From positions 1-64,000 of the forward strand of contig NZ_JAKOIW010000022.1 of the NCBI RefSeq assembly GCF_022206305.1: DNA of 64,000 nt, written 5' to 3'. This DNA is from Gordonia sp. 'Campus' (lineage in GTDB: Bacteria > Actinomycetota > Actinomycetes > Mycobacteriales > Mycobacteriaceae). This document shows, piece after piece, positions 52,375-62,612 of the stretch (the first letter of the stretch is position 1; every line of letters starts with the position of its first letter). The translations under genes were made by a program, and so were the position numbers. Below the pieces are notes generated by a model that was given only the letters and a program-made list of their open reading frames with translations, made no database searches and was not told the DNA's origin.

Positions 52375-52749
52375 CTAGAGTTCATCGAAGCCCGGCGAGA
52401 TCGGATGGCCGACAACCACTCCGAGCGCGCCTTCGGCGAACCGGGTCACCGGACCCACGGCCGCCTCGAGGGCCTCGTCGTAGCCGTCGCGTGCCCGTCC
52501 CCAGAGTCGGGCGTCGGCTGTCGACTCCGCCGGCGTCACCCCGATCAGCGCGATGAGCTCGCCCGTCGTCGGAACACAGATCGCCCAGACGAAGCGCGTC
52601 TCTGTCTCCCAGCCGGCCTCGGCAGCGCTGACGTACCCCGCCGGGTCGGTGACCCCGAGATGAGACAACGCCGGGACGTCGGTGATCCGCTCGTCCGCAC
52701 GAAGCGCACGCAGATACCACGTCCCGGCGTTGATCTCGACTGGTTGCAT
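52375..52749 (-). CDS. Short GNAT-like protein, acetyl-CoA motif degenerate
   Basis: About 124-aa protein whose start (MQPVEINAGTWYLRALRADERI) and GELIALIGVTPAE middle resemble RimJ-type GNAT acetyltransferases. The acetyl-CoA-binding RGxGxA motif is absent, replaced by ARDGYDEALEAAVGPVTRFAEGALGV, and the C-terminal strands are missing, so it is shorter than usual. It may be a degenerate or truncated acetyltransferase. Start ATG 52749 chosen over the upstream GTG-like region at 52800, which overlaps the dispersed GAGG/CCTC element. Confidence 0.6.
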   Translation of the reverse strand: MQPVEINAGTWYLRALRADERITDVPALSHLGVTDPAGYVSAAEAGWETETRFVWAICVPTTGELIALIGVTPAESTADARLWGRARDGYDEALEAAVGPVTRFAEGALGVVVGHPISPGFDEL

Positions 52750-52772
52750 CGTTGTGTTGTCTGCCCGCCCGT

Positions 52773-52805
52773 CGAGGCTCGTCGCTTGCGCTCCTCGCAC
52801 CTCGG
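52773..52805. repeat. GAGG...CCTC intergenic element, copy 1
   Basis: CGAGGCTCG-TCGCTTGCG-CTCCTCGCACCTCGGG can fold around the GAGG and CCTC ends. It resembles the element at 58965-58987 (CGAGGCTCGCTCCGCTCGCACCTC) and lies between the GNAT-like gene and the accA3 stop. Confidence 0.45.
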
Positions 52806-52817
52806 GGGCAGAACGGG

Positions 52818-54617
52818 TTACTTCAGCTCGAGCAGCACGGTGCCCTGGGTGACGGCCGCGCCGGCCTCGATGGTGAGTCCCGTGACCACGCCGTCCTTGT
52901 GCGCGGTGACCGGGTTCTCCATCTTCATCGCCTCGAGGACGACGACCAGATCGCCGGCAGCGACCTCCTGGCCCTCCTCGACGGCGACCTTGACGACGGT
53001 GCCCTGCATCGGTGCGGCCACGGCGTCACCGGAAGCTGCTGCGCCGCCACCCTTCTTGCGCGAACGTGCCTTCGGCTTCTTGCGGACGACACCGTTGGCC
53101 GAGCCGCCGCCACCGAGGGCGAGGTCACCGGGCAGCGACACCTCGACACGACGGCCGCCGACCTCGACGACGACGTTCTGACGCGGTGCCGCGTCGTCCT
53201 CTTCGATGGCCTCACCGGCGGTGTACGGCTCGATCGGGTTGTCCCAATCGGTCTCGATCCACTTGGTGTAGATGTCGAACTTCTCGCCGTCGCCGATGAA
53301 GGCCGGGTTCGAGACGATGTGCCGGTGGAACGGCAGGACCGTCGCCAGGCCCTCGACCTGGAACTCCGCGAGCGCGCGGCGCGACCGCTCGAGAGCCTGC
53401 TCCCGGGTCTCGCCGGTGACGATCAGCTTGGCCAGCATCGAGTCGAACTGGCCGCCGATGACGTCGCCCTCGACGACGCCGGAGTCGACGCGGACGCCCG
53501 GGCCGGTCGGCTCCTTGTACACCGAGATGGGCCCGGGGGCGGGCAGGAAGTTGCGGCCGGCGTCCTCACCGTTGATGCGGAACTCGAAGGAGTGACCGCG
53601 CGGGGTGGGATCCTCGGAGATCTCCAGCTTCTCGCCGTTGGCGATGCGGAACTGCTGGCGCACGAGGTCGATGCCGGCGGTCTCCTCGGTGACCGGGTGC
53701 TCGACCTGCAGGCGGGTGTTGACCTCGAGGAAGGAGACCAGGCCGTCGCTGCCGACCAGGAACTCGACCGTGCCGGCGCCGTAGTACCCGGCTTCGCGGC
53801 AGATCGCCTTGGCGGACTCGTGGATCTTGGTGCGCTGCTCGGTGGTGAGGAACGGCGCCGGGGCCTCCTCGACGAGCTTCTGGAATCGACGCTGCAGCGA
53901 GCAGTCGCGCGTGCCGGCGACGATCACGTTGCCGTGCTGGTCGGCGATGACCTGGGCCTCGACGTGCCGGGCCTTGTCGAGGTAGCGCTCCACGAAGCAC
54001 TCGCCGCGGCCGAAGGCCGCGACGGCCTCGCGGGTGGCCGACTCGAACAGGTGCGGGATCTCCTCGATGGTGTACGCGACCTTCATGCCGCGACCGCCGC
54101 CGCCGAATGCCGCCTTGATGGCGACCGGAACGCCGTGCTCCTTCGCGAAGGCGACGACCTCGTCGGCGTCCTTGACCGGGTCCTTGGTGCCGGGGGCCAT
54201 CGGTGCGTCGGCCTTGAGCGCGATGTGGCGCGCGGTGACCTTGTCGCCCAGGTCGCGGATCGACTGCGGTGACGGTCCGATCCAGATCAGGCCGGCGTCG
54301 ATGACCGCCTGCGCGAAGTCGCCGTTCTCGGAGAGGAAGCCGTAGCCCGGGTGGATCGCGTCGGCGCCGGACTTCTTGGCCGCGTCGAGGATCTTGTCGA
54401 ACACCAGGTACGACTCCGCCGAGGTCTGGCCGCCCAGGGCGAAGGCCTCGTCGGCGAGCTTGACGAACTGTGCGTTCGCGTCGGGCTCGGCGTAGACGGC
54501 GACGCTCGTGAGGCCCGCATCCCGGGCGGCACGGATCACGCGGACGGCGATTTCACCGCGGTTGGCGATGAGGACCTTGCTGATTGCGGACGGTGTGTTC
54601 GCAGAGGTACTGGGCAC
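52818..54617 (-). CDS. accA3: Acyl-CoA carboxylase biotin-carrier/carboxylase subunit AccA3
   Basis: 599-aa alpha subunit (biotin carboxylase plus biotinyl domain) of acetyl/propionyl-CoA carboxylase. [24 protein letters not shown] begins the biotin carboxylase domain, [12 protein letters not shown] is the ATP-binding loop, [17 protein letters not shown] is the active-site region, and [17 protein letters not shown] carries biotinyl Lys 565. Length equals mycobacterial AccA3. Start is GTG 54617 after AGGAG. It lies near accE and accD5 in the order seen in M. tuberculosis, but here a condensation-domain gene stands between it and the sufE-like gene. Confidence 0.95.
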   Translation of the reverse strand: MPSTSANTPSAISKVLIANRGEIAVRVIRAARDAGLTSVAVYAEPDANAQFVKLADEAFALGGQTSAESYLVFDKILDAAKKSGADAIHPGYGFLSENGDFAQAVIDAGLIWIGPSPQSIRDLGDKVTARHIALKADAPMAPGTKDPVKDADEVVAFAKEHGVPVAIKAAFGGGGRGMKVAYTIEEIPHLFESATREAVAAFGRGECFVERYLDKARHVEAQVIADQHGNVIVAGTRDCSLQRRFQKLVEEAPAPFLTTEQRTKIHESAKAICREAGYYGAGTVEFLVGSDGLVSFLEVNTRLQVEHPVTEETAGIDLVRQQFRIANGEKLEISEDPTPRGHSFEFRINGEDAGRNFLPAPGPISVYKEPTGPGVRVDSGVVEGDVIGGQFDSMLAKLIVTGETREQALERSRRALAEFQVEGLATVLPFHRHIVSNPAFIGDGEKFDIYTKWIETDWDNPIEPYTAGEAIEEDDAAPRQNVVVEVGGRRVEVSLPGDLALGGGGSANGVVRKKPKARSRKKGGGAAASGDAVAAPMQGTVVKVAVEEGQEVAAGDLVVVLEAMKMENPVTAHKDGVVTGLTIEAGAAVTQGTVLLELK

Positions 54618-54795
54618 TTGTTCTCCTGGGCCTTACTCGTACTCAGGTGCTCACGACGCGGGTGGCGCGCGCACACGATTGTCGGACAACGGTCAAGTCA
54701 GGGGGACGCCTTCGTCGGCCGGGATGCGGACGGTTCGGGCGCTGTGCGACACCGCCCGGGGGCGTGCGTCGCAACCTTCCGGGCAATACCCTAGC

Positions 54796-54817
54796 CCACC
54801 GAGCAATCGTTCGGTGG
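54796..54817. terminator. Hairpin after the condensation-domain gene
   Basis: CCACCGA at 54796-54802 and TCGGTGG at 54811-54817 form a perfect 7-bp stem with an eight-base loop. Read on the minus strand it begins ten bases after the stop of the condensation-domain gene. It separates that unit from accA3. Confidence 0.55.
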
Positions 54818-54826
54818 CGCCGTGGG

Positions 54827-56416
54827 TCACATCGCCGCGGAGAATGTGCTCGCGTCACCGAGGCTGCGGACGAGTTCGGCGAAATCGTGCAGGTAGGCGT
54901 GCACGGGACCGACCTGCGGGTCGATGTCCCACCCGTCCTCGGCATGGATCGGAGCGCCGCCAAATGTGACGTTTCCCTCATGTTGTGCCGTGTCGACCTC
55001 CGTCGGAGGGACGTCGGTCGCCGAGGTGGCGACCCCCAGATCGTGCGCGGGGGACTCGCGCGGGAAGCGCGCCGAATACCGCAGACCCGACGGCGTGCGG
55101 TTGATCCAGATGTAGACCTCGTGCGGGGAGTAGCTGTGGCTGCGGATGACCTTCGCCCGGCCCGCGTCGGCGGCGCCGGCACCCGGGGCATAGCGGGTGT
55201 CGATGAACGAGATCACGAACCTGGGTCCGCCCTCGTGTCCGATGAGATCGGCCACCCGCAGGAACGGGAGCGACGATCCCTGACGGCCACGCTTGAGTAC
55301 GGCCGTCGACCGTGCCACCGCCTGGTCGAAGGTGGGGGAGTCGGACATGTCGAGACAGAACGGTGCGACGCCGACGAACCAGCCGAGCGAGGTCAGCCAC
55401 CGTGCGTCGTTGCGCGTGTGACGGGGCAGCACACAGCGGAACTCCGGGTCGCCGGTCATCCGGTGATGCACGACGGCGAACGCGGCCAGCACTCCTGCGG
55501 TGAGCGTTCCCCCCGCCTCCGAACACACCGCGGTGAACCGGTTCGCCGTCTCGTCGTCGGCGATGACGCCCCACAGTGATTCCTGAGGAGCGGGGGATTC
55601 CTGAGGAGCGGGGGGCTCCGGAGGAGCAGGGGATTCCTGAGGGACCGGGACGGACGAATCGTCGTCGGCGGGGTCCCGTGCGAGCAGACCGGGCATGCCA
55701 CCCCGACCGGTGCGGAGGAAGTCCGACCACACGCCAACGGCCGGGTGGTCTCCGCCGGTCTGATCGGCCTGGCGTCTCTCCTCCGCGCTGAAGTCGACGT
55801 AGCTGCCCACCTCCGGCAGGTTCGCGCTGCGATGCTCTCGCGCCGCGCGGTACATCGAGACGAGTTCCTGCTGCGCCATGATCAGCGAGTACCCGTCCAC
55901 GAGTGAATGATCGGCGGCGAAGAGCAGCGTGAAGGACCGCTCCCGCCCGACCGTCGCGAAGCGGTAAGCGGGCCAGTGCAGTGGTGCGGTCGCGCGGTCG
56001 AAGGAGCCGGCCAGCTGCTCGACGAGCGGACCGGACTGGGCGAACCACCCGATCCGACCCATCTTCAGTTTCACGGTGCCCGGCGCGGTCGTCAGCCGCT
56101 GCAGACCCGTGCCCTTGATGACGACGTGACTGCGGAGCACCTCATGACGATCGATCCACTGGGTCAGCACCGAACGGATCGCCGGGATCGACAGGGGCTC
56201 GTCGAACTCGATGCTCAGGCCGAGCCACGACTCCCGTCCACCTTCACGCCGGGTGCGGAGCCGGTAGTCGAACGCCGACCGGAGGTGCTGCTCGTGGTTG
56301 TGGGAGGTCAACCGAGGGTCGAGATCCCAGTTGCCCAGCCCCCCGGCGACATACGGAGTCCACTCGACGAGACCGCCCGGGGCGATGGGTTCGTCGCGGA
56401 TCTGGATGAACTTCAT
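54827..56416 (-). CDS. Condensation-domain (PapA-like) acyltransferase
   Basis: 529-aa protein of the chloramphenicol acetyltransferase/condensation fold. The active motif reads [11 protein letters not shown] (about residue 170), matching HHxxxDG except the first His is Asp; the catalytic His and Asp-Gly remain. It is similar in style to mycobacterial PapA proteins that esterify polyketides. A four-fold 18-bp tandem repeat (PAPQES-type hexapeptides, about residues 256-280) forms the linker between the two lobes. The ATG at 56416 overlaps the sufE-like stop (ATGA). It is inserted in a normally contiguous block next to accA3. Product unknown; transfer of an acyl chain is inferred. Confidence 0.8.
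   Translation of the reverse strand: MKFIQIRDEPIAPGGLVEWTPYVAGGLGNWDLDPRLTSHNHEQHLRSAFDYRLRTRREGGRESWLGLSIEFDEPLSIPAIRSVLTQWIDRHEVLRSHVVIKGTGLQRLTTAPGTVKLKMGRIGWFAQSGPLVEQLAGSFDRATAPLHWPAYRFATVGRERSFTLLFAADHSLVDGYSLIMAQQELVSMYRAAREHRSANLPEVGSYVDFSAEERRQADQTGGDHPAVGVWSDFLRTGRGGMPGLLARDPADDDSSVPVPQESPAPPEPPAPQESPAPQESLWGVIADDETANRFTAVCSEAGGTLTAGVLAAFAVVHHRMTGDPEFRCVLPRHTRNDARWLTSLGWFVGVAPFCLDMSDSPTFDQAVARSTAVLKRGRQGSSLPFLRVADLIGHEGGPRFVISFIDTRYAPGAGAADAGRAKVIRSHSYSPHEVYIWINRTPSGLRYSARFPRESPAHDLGVATSATDVPPTEVDTAQHEGNVTFGGAPIHAEDGWDIDPQVGPVHAYLHDFAELVRSLGDASTFSAAM
55578..55649. repeat. Four tandem 18-bp units inside the condensation-domain gene
   Basis: Units at 55578-55595, 55596-55613, 55614-55631 and 55632-55649. 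Units 1 and 2 are identical; the other two differ by a few bases. On the minus strand they encode Pro/Ala/Gln/Glu/Ser hexapeptides in the linker between the two lobes, so copy number can change without frameshift. Confidence 0.85.
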
Positions 56417-56865
56417 GCTCCCGAGGTGTCGGATGCCTGGGTGTCGGGCGCCTGGGCGCGGACCTGCGCCTTGATCCGGCCGAGCATGCCCGCCATGCCG
56501 CGCAGCCGGAGCGGGCTGACGGCACTGCCGAGACCGAGGTCGTAGTAGAAGTCCGACGGGACGTCGAGGATCTCCTGCGCGGACGCGGTGTCGAGACCCT
56601 GGTGCAGGATCGCGGCGAACCCCCGGGTCGTCGGAGCCTCGCGCGGCGCGCTGAAGTACAGGCGCACCGACGACCGGTCGGTCGCGTCGACCGACAGGAA
56701 GACCGGCGACTGGCACTCGGGTACCGGTTCCATCGCGTCCTGCTCGAGATGCGCGGGCAGGTCGGGCAATTCGCCGGCGAACTCGAGCAGGAGGGTGATC
56801 TTGTCGGAGTCGCCGAGTGCGCCGAAGTCGTCGACGATCTCGGCCAGGGCTGGAGGCAGGCTCAT
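56413..56865 (-). CDS. SufE-family protein
   Basis: 150-aa SufE-like sulfur acceptor. The reactive Cys 51 is in the VPECQSPVF motif, near its usual place, and the [16 protein letters not shown] segment and [24 protein letters not shown] end are typical of SufE. It takes sulfur from a cysteine desulfurase or, in this conserved neighbourhood, may partner with the SseA sulfurtransferase directly upstream. Thirteen bases separate it from sseA. Its stop overlaps the start of the condensation-domain gene. Confidence 0.9.
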   Translation of the reverse strand: MSLPPALAEIVDDFGALGDSDKITLLLEFAGELPDLPAHLEQDAMEPVPECQSPVFLSVDATDRSSVRLYFSAPREAPTTRGFAAILHQGLDTASAQEILDVPSDFYYDLGLGSAVSPLRLRGMAGMLGRIKAQVRAQAPDTQASDTSGA

Positions 56866-56878
56866 CGTGCGTGCAGGC

Positions 56879-57775
56879 TCACTTGGCGCCGGGCGCGTCG
56901 CCCGGCTCGTCGCCGACCGCGATCGGCACGCGCACCGCGTTGCCCCACTCGGTCCACGAACCGTCGTAATTGCGCACGCTGCCGTGGCCCAGCAGGTGGG
57001 TCAGGACGAACCAGGTGTGGCTCGACCGTTCGCCGATACGGCAGTACGCGATGGTGGGGGTCTGCGGGTCGAGACCGGCATAGATCTCGTCGAGCTCCGC
57101 CCGGCTGCGGAAACGACCGTCCGGCGCAGCGGATTTGGCCCACGGGATGGAGATCGCGGTGGGGATGTGTCCGCCCCGCAATGCACCTTCCTCCGGATAA
57201 TCGGGCATGTGCGTGCGCTCGCCGGTGTACTCCTGCGGCGAGCGGACGTCGACGAGGGGTTGGGTGCCGAGGGCCTCGAGAACCTGGGGTGCGAATGCGC
57301 GGATCTTGCTGTCGTCGCGCTCGACGACCGGGTAGTCCGACCGCGGGTAATCCGGGACGTCGAATGAGGTGTCCCGATCCTCGGCCATCCACGCGTCCCG
57401 ACCGCCGTCGAGCAGGCGGACGTCCTCATGACCGAACAGCGTGAACACCCACAGGGCGTAGGCGGCCCACCAGTTGCTCTTGTCGCCGTAGATCACGACG
57501 GTGTCGTCGCGCTCGATTCCCTTGCTGCGCATGAGCTCTGCGAACTGCTCACCGTTGATGTAGTCGCGCGTGACCGGATCGTTGAGATGCAGGTGCCAGT
57601 CGATCTTCTGGGCGGTCGGGATGTGGCCGATGTCGTAGAGCAGCACGTCCTCGTCGGATTCGATGATCTTGAGTCCCTTGGCGCCCAGATGCGCCGACAG
57701 CCACTGCGTGGTCACCAGCCGTTCGGGGTGCGCGTATTCGGCGAAAGCCGGATTCGGGTCGGTCTCAACGCTCAC
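56879..57775 (-). CDS. sseA: Thiosulfate/3-mercaptopyruvate sulfurtransferase SseA
   Basis: 298-aa two-domain rhodanese. The inactive N-terminal domain ([24 protein letters not shown]) precedes the active C-terminal domain with catalytic Cys 245 in [16 protein letters not shown]. CysTA-type ends [11 protein letters not shown] follow. Start at GTG 57775 ([11 protein letters not shown]) with GGAG six bases upstream; a longer in-frame start at 57859 adds residues with no family match. It and the sufE-like gene form a sulfur-handling pair in the acyl-CoA carboxylase neighbourhood conserved in Mycobacteriales. Confidence 0.92.
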   Translation of the reverse strand: MSVETDPNPAFAEYAHPERLVTTQWLSAHLGAKGLKIIESDEDVLLYDIGHIPTAQKIDWHLHLNDPVTRDYINGEQFAELMRSKGIERDDTVVIYGDKSNWWAAYALWVFTLFGHEDVRLLDGGRDAWMAEDRDTSFDVPDYPRSDYPVVERDDSKIRAFAPQVLEALGTQPLVDVRSPQEYTGERTHMPDYPEEGALRGGHIPTAISIPWAKSAAPDGRFRSRAELDEIYAGLDPQTPTIAYCRIGERSSHTWFVLTHLLGHGSVRNYDGSWTEWGNAVRVPIAVGDEPGDAPGAK

Positions 57776-57972
57776 GGTGCTCTCCAGCTCGCTGTTCGGA
57801 CGTCTCGTCTGTCTCACTCGGACCGTCACCGGCCTCGCTGATAAAGGGTAGGGCATCACCGCCGAGTCCTCGTCGGTGCCGAGCGCCGACGACGTCCCGC
57901 CGGGCTGCCGGTGTGCTTCAGTCGGACGACAAACCGCAGGTGACAGGGGTGTTTGGCTGCTAGATTCCCGGA

Positions 57973-58959
57973 ATGATCGATCGACGTGGTCCCCGCCCGG
58001 TGCGCTGGGCGGTCGCCGTGGCCGCCGTGGTCACCCTGGCGTTCGCGAGCGGATGTTCCTTGATCCCCGGCGATGAGCAGGGTCCCGGACAGCGACCGTC
58101 GCCGTCGACCACCCCGAGTGCGAGTTCCAGCCCGAGTGCGAGCACCACCGCGACGCCGGACGACGCCGACCCGTCACGGTGCCGGCCCGACGACTGCCCC
58201 GCGCTTCCGACGCCCACAACGGACCTGACGACGAGCGGAGTGACCCCGAGCAACGTCGACACCGCGGTTCCCGCCTACCTGACCACGCTGCTCGACGACC
58301 TCGACCAGACCTGGGGTGGGTGGTTCGACGAACTCGGCTGGTCCGACCCCGCCCCGGGTCGCGTGCTGATCGAATCCGGAAAGTCCTTCTCCACCGAATG
58401 CGTTGTGGGTGACGAGGATTCCGACCCGGTTCCGATCCCGTCCGACGAAGCCAATGCGTTCTTCTGCGGGGTGGACACCGAGCCGAACGGAGACGGGACC
58501 CCGACCGAGGGCAGCGTTGTGCTGCCGGTGGACACCTTTGCCGCCATCTGGGACGGCAACGTCTTCGGCGTGCCGTCGCCCATCGTCGGTGACTTCACCG
58601 CCGCGATCGTCGTCGCCCACGAGTACGGCCACAACGTCGTGTTCCGGATGGCCGAACAGTTCGACATCCCCGACAGCCGACTCCCGAAGGGCAAGAACAG
58701 CGAACTGATCGCGGATTGCCTCGCCGCCAACTGGGGAGCCACGGCTTACCAGCGAGACGCACTCGGGGCCAAGGAGATCCTGCAGGTCGCCAGTCTGCTG
58801 CCGATCATCGGGGACACCGGCGGCGCCATGGGGCACGGATCGATCCGCGAACGGGCCACCGCGCTGACCGTCGGTCTCACCGGACCGCAGTTCAACCGGC
58901 AGGGACAACCCGTGGACTGCATCGACCGGTACTGGCCGGAGTTCTTCGAGGTGGAGTGA
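57973..58959 (+). CDS. Lipoprotein with zinc metallopeptidase motif
   Basis: 328-aa protein with a lipoprotein signal peptide (Arg-rich start, hydrophobic core, lipobox FASGC, lipid Cys about residue 28). A Ser/Thr/Pro linker of about 40 residues follows. The mature domain carries [14 protein letters not shown] (HExxH-type zinc site, about residues 216-229) and a possible third ligand in [12 protein letters not shown] downstream, typical of neutral zinc metallopeptidases. It probably works on the outer face of the membrane. The substrate is unknown. It is on the opposite strand to its neighbours and interrupts the sseA-maf interval. Confidence 0.82.
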   Translation: MIDRRGPRPVRWAVAVAAVVTLAFASGCSLIPGDEQGPGQRPSPSTTPSASSSPSASTTATPDDADPSRCRPDDCPALPTPTTDLTTSGVTPSNVDTAVPAYLTTLLDDLDQTWGGWFDELGWSDPAPGRVLIESGKSFSTECVVGDEDSDPVPIPSDEANAFFCGVDTEPNGDGTPTEGSVVLPVDTFAAIWDGNVFGVPSPIVGDFTAAIVVAHEYGHNVVFRMAEQFDIPDSRLPKGKNSELIADCLAANWGATAYQRDALGAKEILQVASLLPIIGDTGGAMGHGSIRERATALTVGLTGPQFNRQGQPVDCIDRYWPEFFEVE

Positions 58960-58964
58960 CCCTT

Positions 58965-58987
58965 CGAGGCTCGCTCCGCTCGCACCT
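58965..58987. repeat. GAGG...CCTC intergenic element, copy 2
   Basis: CGAGGCTCGCTCCGCTCGCACCT, an inverted-repeat element (arms CGAGG and CCTC with further pairing of GCTCG/CGCTCG), stands six bases after the metallopeptidase stop. It is similar to the sequence at 52773-52805 and probably is a terminator-like dispersed repeat. Confidence 0.5.
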
Positions 58988-59094
58988 CAGGGAGCGGTTG
59001 AGCAGGCCGGGCTCAGGGAGTGGTTGAGCAGGGCCGGGCTCAGGGAACGGTTGAGCAGGGCTGGGCTCAGGGAGCGGTTGAACGGGGTTGGGCT
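58988..59094. repeat. Four tandem 27-bp repeats
   Basis: Units of the form CAGGG-A-NN-GGTTGAGCAGGGCNGGGCT occupy 58988-59013 (26 bases), 59014-59040, 59041-59067 and 59068-59094. They differ at a few positions and end at the maf stop codon. The frame does not encode a plausible protein. They fill the gap between converging metallopeptidase and maf genes. Confidence 0.9.
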
Positions 59095-59762
59095 CAGTGG
59101 GTCCAGAACTCGGCCACCGAGAGCCCGACCTCCTGCAGCAGGGTGCGGACCAGCGGCAGGCCGATGCCGATCACCGAGGACGGATCGCCTTCGATGCGCT
59201 CGACCAGCCAGCCGCCGAGGCCGTCGAGGGTGAAGGCGCCCGCGACCTGCAACGGCTCACCGCTCGCGACGTAGCGTGCGACCACGTCGTCGTCGGCGTC
59301 GGCGAAATGGATGGTCGTCGAACCGGTCCCGCCTGCGGTGGCGGGACGGTCGAGCCGGATCAGGTGGTGGCCGGTCAGCAACCGGGCGCTGCGGCCCCGC
59401 ATCTGTGTCCATTGGTCAGCCGCCCGTTCGGGGGTGTGCGGTTTGCCGAGAAGGCGGTCGTCGAGGTGGAGCATCGAGTCACAACCGATGATGACCACGG
59501 CTCGACCGCCCGTGGCCGCGTCGGCGATCTCGGGTAGTGCTGCGACCGCTTCGGCCTTGGCCCGGGCCAGCTCGGCCACGACGACCTCCGGCGGGGTCGA
59601 GGCGGGTAGCCGATCCAGAAGCGCGTCCTCGTCGACCTCGGAGACCCGAACGACGGGTTCCACCCCGGCGGAGCGCAGGATTCGCAGACGCGCGGGGGAG
59701 GCGGAGCCGAGCACGAAGATCGGGCCGGTGGGTTCCGGCCCGATCCCGGGAGTGGTCGCCAC
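59094..59762 (-). CDS. maf: Maf-family nucleotide pyrophosphatase
   Basis: 222-aa Maf/Ham1-like nucleoside triphosphate pyrophosphatase that cleans modified nucleotides (dTTP/UTP analogues) from the pool. The N-terminal FVLGSASPARLRILRSAGVEPVV carries the SxSxxR-like signature, VVIIGCDSMLHLDDRLLGKP is the substrate region, and GAFTLDGLGGWLVERIEGDPSSVIGIGLPL near the C-terminus is the family hallmark. It sits two bases before accE on the same strand, in the conserved carboxylase block. Confidence 0.92.
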   Translation of the reverse strand: MATTPGIGPEPTGPIFVLGSASPARLRILRSAGVEPVVRVSEVDEDALLDRLPASTPPEVVVAELARAKAEAVAALPEIADAATGGRAVVIIGCDSMLHLDDRLLGKPHTPERAADQWTQMRGRSARLLTGHHLIRLDRPATAGGTGSTTIHFADADDDVVARYVASGEPLQVAGAFTLDGLGGWLVERIEGDPSSVIGIGLPLVRTLLQEVGLSVAEFWTH

Positions 59763-59764
59763 CG

Positions 59765-60037
59765 TCAGTAGCGCAGGTTGGTGAAGCTACCCGGCCCGCC
59801 CCATTGCGGACGCAACCGGTCGATCGGCCGACCCCAGTCGTTGCGCGTCGTCGGCTCGGCGTCGCCGCCGCCCGACCCCGCGCCGGCGAGGACACTCACC
59901 AGCACGGCGATGTCCTCGTCGGTGGGATTGCCGTTGACGACCTTGAGGAACGGACGCTCCGAGGTGGTGGATTCTTCGCTCACGGCGTTCTCGCCTCCGG
60001 GGTTCTCGGTGTCGCTGTTCACGCTGCCGACTGTCAC
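59765..60037 (-). CDS. accE5: Acyl-CoA carboxylase epsilon subunit AccE
   Basis: 90-aa small subunit found only in actinobacterial acyl-CoA carboxylases. The conserved core is [23 protein letters not shown] (about residues 31-53) with a Gly/Ala-rich tail ending [12 protein letters not shown]. The first 28 residues are acidic and polar, as in AccE5. It bridges alpha (AccA3) and beta (AccD5) subunits and stimulates activity. The start overlaps the accD5 stop by four bases, so the two are translated together. Confidence 0.9.
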   Translation of the reverse strand: MTVGSVNSDTENPGGENAVSEESTTSERPFLKVVNGNPTDEDIAVLVSVLAGAGSGGGDAEPTTRNDWGRPIDRLRPQWGGPGSFTNLRY

Positions 60038-61662
60038 AGGGGGATGTTCCCGTGCTTCTTCGGCGGCAGATTGACCATCTTGCGCTCCAGCAGCTTCAGC
60101 GCGGTGGCGATCTGTCCGCGGGTGTGGCTCGGCGGGATGACCGCGTCGACGTATCCGCGTGCGGCGGCCACGTACGGGTTGACGAGGGTGTCCTCGTACT
60201 CCTCCTGCAGCTGCAGGCGCAGGGCGTCGACGTCCTCACCCTTGGCGGCGGCGTCCTTGAGCTGGCTGCGGTAGACGAACCCGACCGCGCCCGAGGCGCC
60301 CATGACCGCGATCTGGGCGGTCGGCCACGCCAGGTTCACGTCGGCACCCATGTGCTTGGAACCCATGACGTCGTAGGCGCCGCCGTAGGCCTTGCGGGTG
60401 ATGACGGTGATCTTGCCGACCGTCGCCTCGCCGTAGGCGTAGAGCAGCTTGGCGCCGCGGCGGATGATGCCGCGGTACTCCTGGTCGGTGCCGGGCAGGA
60501 AGCCGGGGACGTCGACCAGGGTGACGATCGGGATGTTGAAGGCGTCGCAGGTGCGGACGAACCGCGCGGCCTTCTCCGAGGCGTCGATGTCGAGGCAGCC
60601 CGCGAACTGGGTGGGCTGGTTGGCGACGATGCCGACGCTACGGCCGTCCACGCGTCCGTAGCCGATGATGATGTTGGTCGCGTACTCGGCCTGGACCTCG
60701 AGGAACTCGTCGTCGTCGAGGATGCGGCGGATCACCTCGTGCATGTCGTACGGCTGGTTCGGCGAATCCGGGATCAGCGTGTCGAGCTCGAGGTCTTCTT
60801 CGGTGAGGGTGTCCTCGATGGAACCGGCGGCCGGCTGCGCGACCGGCAGACGCGGCGCGTCGGCGCGGTTGTTGCTCGGCAGGTAGCTGAGCAGCTCCTT
60901 GACGTACTCGAGGGCATCCTCCTCGTCGGAGGCGACGTAGTGCGCGGTCCCCGACTTCGACATGTGCGTGTGCGCACCGCCGAGCTCCTCCATCGTCACC
61001 TCTTCACCGGTGACCGTCTTGATGACGTCGGGACCGGTGATGAACATCTGGCTGGTCTGGTCGACCATGACCACGAAGTCGGTGAGCGCGGGGGAGTACA
61101 CGTGACCGCCGGCCGCGGCGCCCATGATCAGCGAGATCTGCGGGATGACGCCGGAGGCGCGCACGTTGCGGTGGAAGATCTCGCCGTACAGACCCAGGGA
61201 GACCACGCCCTCCTGGATTCGGGCGCCTGCGCCGTCGTTGATGCCGATCAGCGGGCGGCCGGTCTTGATCGCGAGATCCATGACCTTGACGATCTTCTCG
61301 CCGTAGACCTCGCCGAGGCTGCCGCCGAAGACGGTGGAATCCTGCGAGAAGACGCAGACCTCACGGCCGTCGATCGTGCCGTAACCCGAGACGACGCCGT
61401 CGCCGAGCGGGCGGCGCTCGGCGAGACCGAAGTTGGTGCTGCGGTGCCGGGCGAGAGCGTCGAGTTCGACGAACGAGCCCTCGTCCAGAAGATGGGTGAT
61501 CCGCTCGCGGGCGGTCAGCTTGCCCTTCGCATGCGTCTTCTCGACGGCGGCCTCACCCACCGGGTGCTTCGTCTCCTCGAGACGATTACGCAGATCGGCG
61601 AGCTTTCCCGCCGTGGTGTGGATGTCGGGGGCGGCGGCGTCGTCGCGTGAAGCAGTGGTCAT
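60034..61662 (-). CDS. accD5: Propionyl/acetyl-CoA carboxylase beta subunit AccD5
   Basis: 542-aa carboxyltransferase subunit. The N-half shows [24 protein letters not shown] and [17 protein letters not shown], and the C-half has [28 protein letters not shown] and [18 protein letters not shown], the oxyanion-hole pairs. It takes carboxybiotin from AccA3 and makes methylmalonyl-CoA or malonyl-CoA for lipid and mycolic acid synthesis. The ATG at 61662 follows AACACTTC-like leader; divergent from birA by 158 bases. Confidence 0.95.
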   Translation of the reverse strand: MTTASRDDAAAPDIHTTAGKLADLRNRLEETKHPVGEAAVEKTHAKGKLTARERITHLLDEGSFVELDALARHRSTNFGLAERRPLGDGVVSGYGTIDGREVCVFSQDSTVFGGSLGEVYGEKIVKVMDLAIKTGRPLIGINDGAGARIQEGVVSLGLYGEIFHRNVRASGVIPQISLIMGAAAGGHVYSPALTDFVVMVDQTSQMFITGPDVIKTVTGEEVTMEELGGAHTHMSKSGTAHYVASDEEDALEYVKELLSYLPSNNRADAPRLPVAQPAAGSIEDTLTEEDLELDTLIPDSPNQPYDMHEVIRRILDDDEFLEVQAEYATNIIIGYGRVDGRSVGIVANQPTQFAGCLDIDASEKAARFVRTCDAFNIPIVTLVDVPGFLPGTDQEYRGIIRRGAKLLYAYGEATVGKITVITRKAYGGAYDVMGSKHMGADVNLAWPTAQIAVMGASGAVGFVYRSQLKDAAAKGEDVDALRLQLQEEYEDTLVNPYVAAARGYVDAVIPPSHTRGQIATALKLLERKMVNLPPKKHGNIPL

Positions 61663-61820
61663 GACTGACGATGCTAACTACCCGGGTGTGAGCCACGTCA
61701 ACCGGATCAACGTGAGATATCCCTCAGGTTTCCGAGCGATCGGTCGGTGCGCCGACCGCGGCTCGTCGAAACACGCGGTACCCGACCGTTCCACCGAGCC
61801 GGACAGTAGGTTCGTTGTCC

Positions 61821-62612
61821 ATGAGCCTCGACGCCGATCTGCTCCGCACCCGACTCGCCGACACCCGGTGGCACCGGATCGAGGTGGTCGACGCCACCGG
61901 CTCCACCAATGCCGACCTGGTGTCCCGTGCCGCCGACGCAGCCGTCGCGGGAACCGTCCGCATCACCACCGACCAGACGGCGGGACGCGGACGCCACGCG
62001 CGGACATGGACGGCGCCCGCGGGCACCCAGCTCGCCATGTCGGCGGCGATCGACGTCGGCGAGCACACCGAGGATCTCGGGTGGTTGTCCTTGCTGGCCG
62101 GCCTCGCCGCGGTCCGGGGCGTCGACGAGGCGATCGGGCTGCATCCGACCCTCAAATGGCCCAACGACGTCCTCGTCGACGGCAAGAAGGTCGCCGGGAT
62201 CCTGTCGGAGTACACACGCAGCGACCACACCTCCGCCGGACCCGGCGGGATCGCCGTCATCGGCACCGGCCTCAACACGACGATGACCCAGGAACAGCTG
62301 CCGGTGCCCACGGCGACGTCTCTGCGGATCGTCGCCGGGCGGGAGGTGCCGCTCACCGACCTCGCGGCGTCCTACCTACGGGCACTCTCGGAACTGCTCG
62401 ACCTCTGGCCCCACGACCTGGACGGTCTCGCCGCGCGTTATCGGGAGGACAGCGACACCATCGGACGGCGTGTGCGCCTCGTGCTGCCGGGCGACAAGGA
62501 GCTCGTGGGCACGGCCACCGGGGTCGACCGGTCCGGCCGCATCATCGTCGACGCGGACGGGCGTCAGGTGGTCGCCGCCGCGGGTGACGTGACGCATCTG
62601 CGGCCGGAGTGA
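61821..62612 (+). CDS. birA: Biotin-protein ligase BirA (monofunctional)
   Basis: 263-aa biotin ligase. The biotin and ATP region has GSTNADLVSRAADA and the GRGRHARTW motif (about residues 62-70), the LKWPNDVLVDGKKVAGIL segment near residue 113, and the C-terminal domain ends GRQVVAAAGDVTHLRPE. There is no N-terminal winged helix, so it is not a repressor. It attaches biotin to AccA3 and pyruvate carboxylase, both in this window. ATG 61821 chosen: a TAGGTT -10-like box ends eight bases before it, so the message is probably leaderless; TTG 61815 is the alternative. Confidence 0.93.
   Translation: MSLDADLLRTRLADTRWHRIEVVDATGSTNADLVSRAADAAVAGTVRITTDQTAGRGRHARTWTAPAGTQLAMSAAIDVGEHTEDLGWLSLLAGLAAVRGVDEAIGLHPTLKWPNDVLVDGKKVAGILSEYTRSDHTSAGPGGIAVIGTGLNTTMTQEQLPVPTATSLRIVAGREVPLTDLAASYLRALSELLDLWPHDLDGLAARYREDSDTIGRRVRLVLPGDKELVGTATGVDRSGRIIVDADGRQVVAAAGDVTHLRPE

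Noticed and set aside
52375..52749. Considered as a normal GNAT acetyltransferase
   Set aside because: The acetyl-CoA-binding motif and the last strands are missing, so it is reported only as a GNAT-like, possibly degenerate protein.
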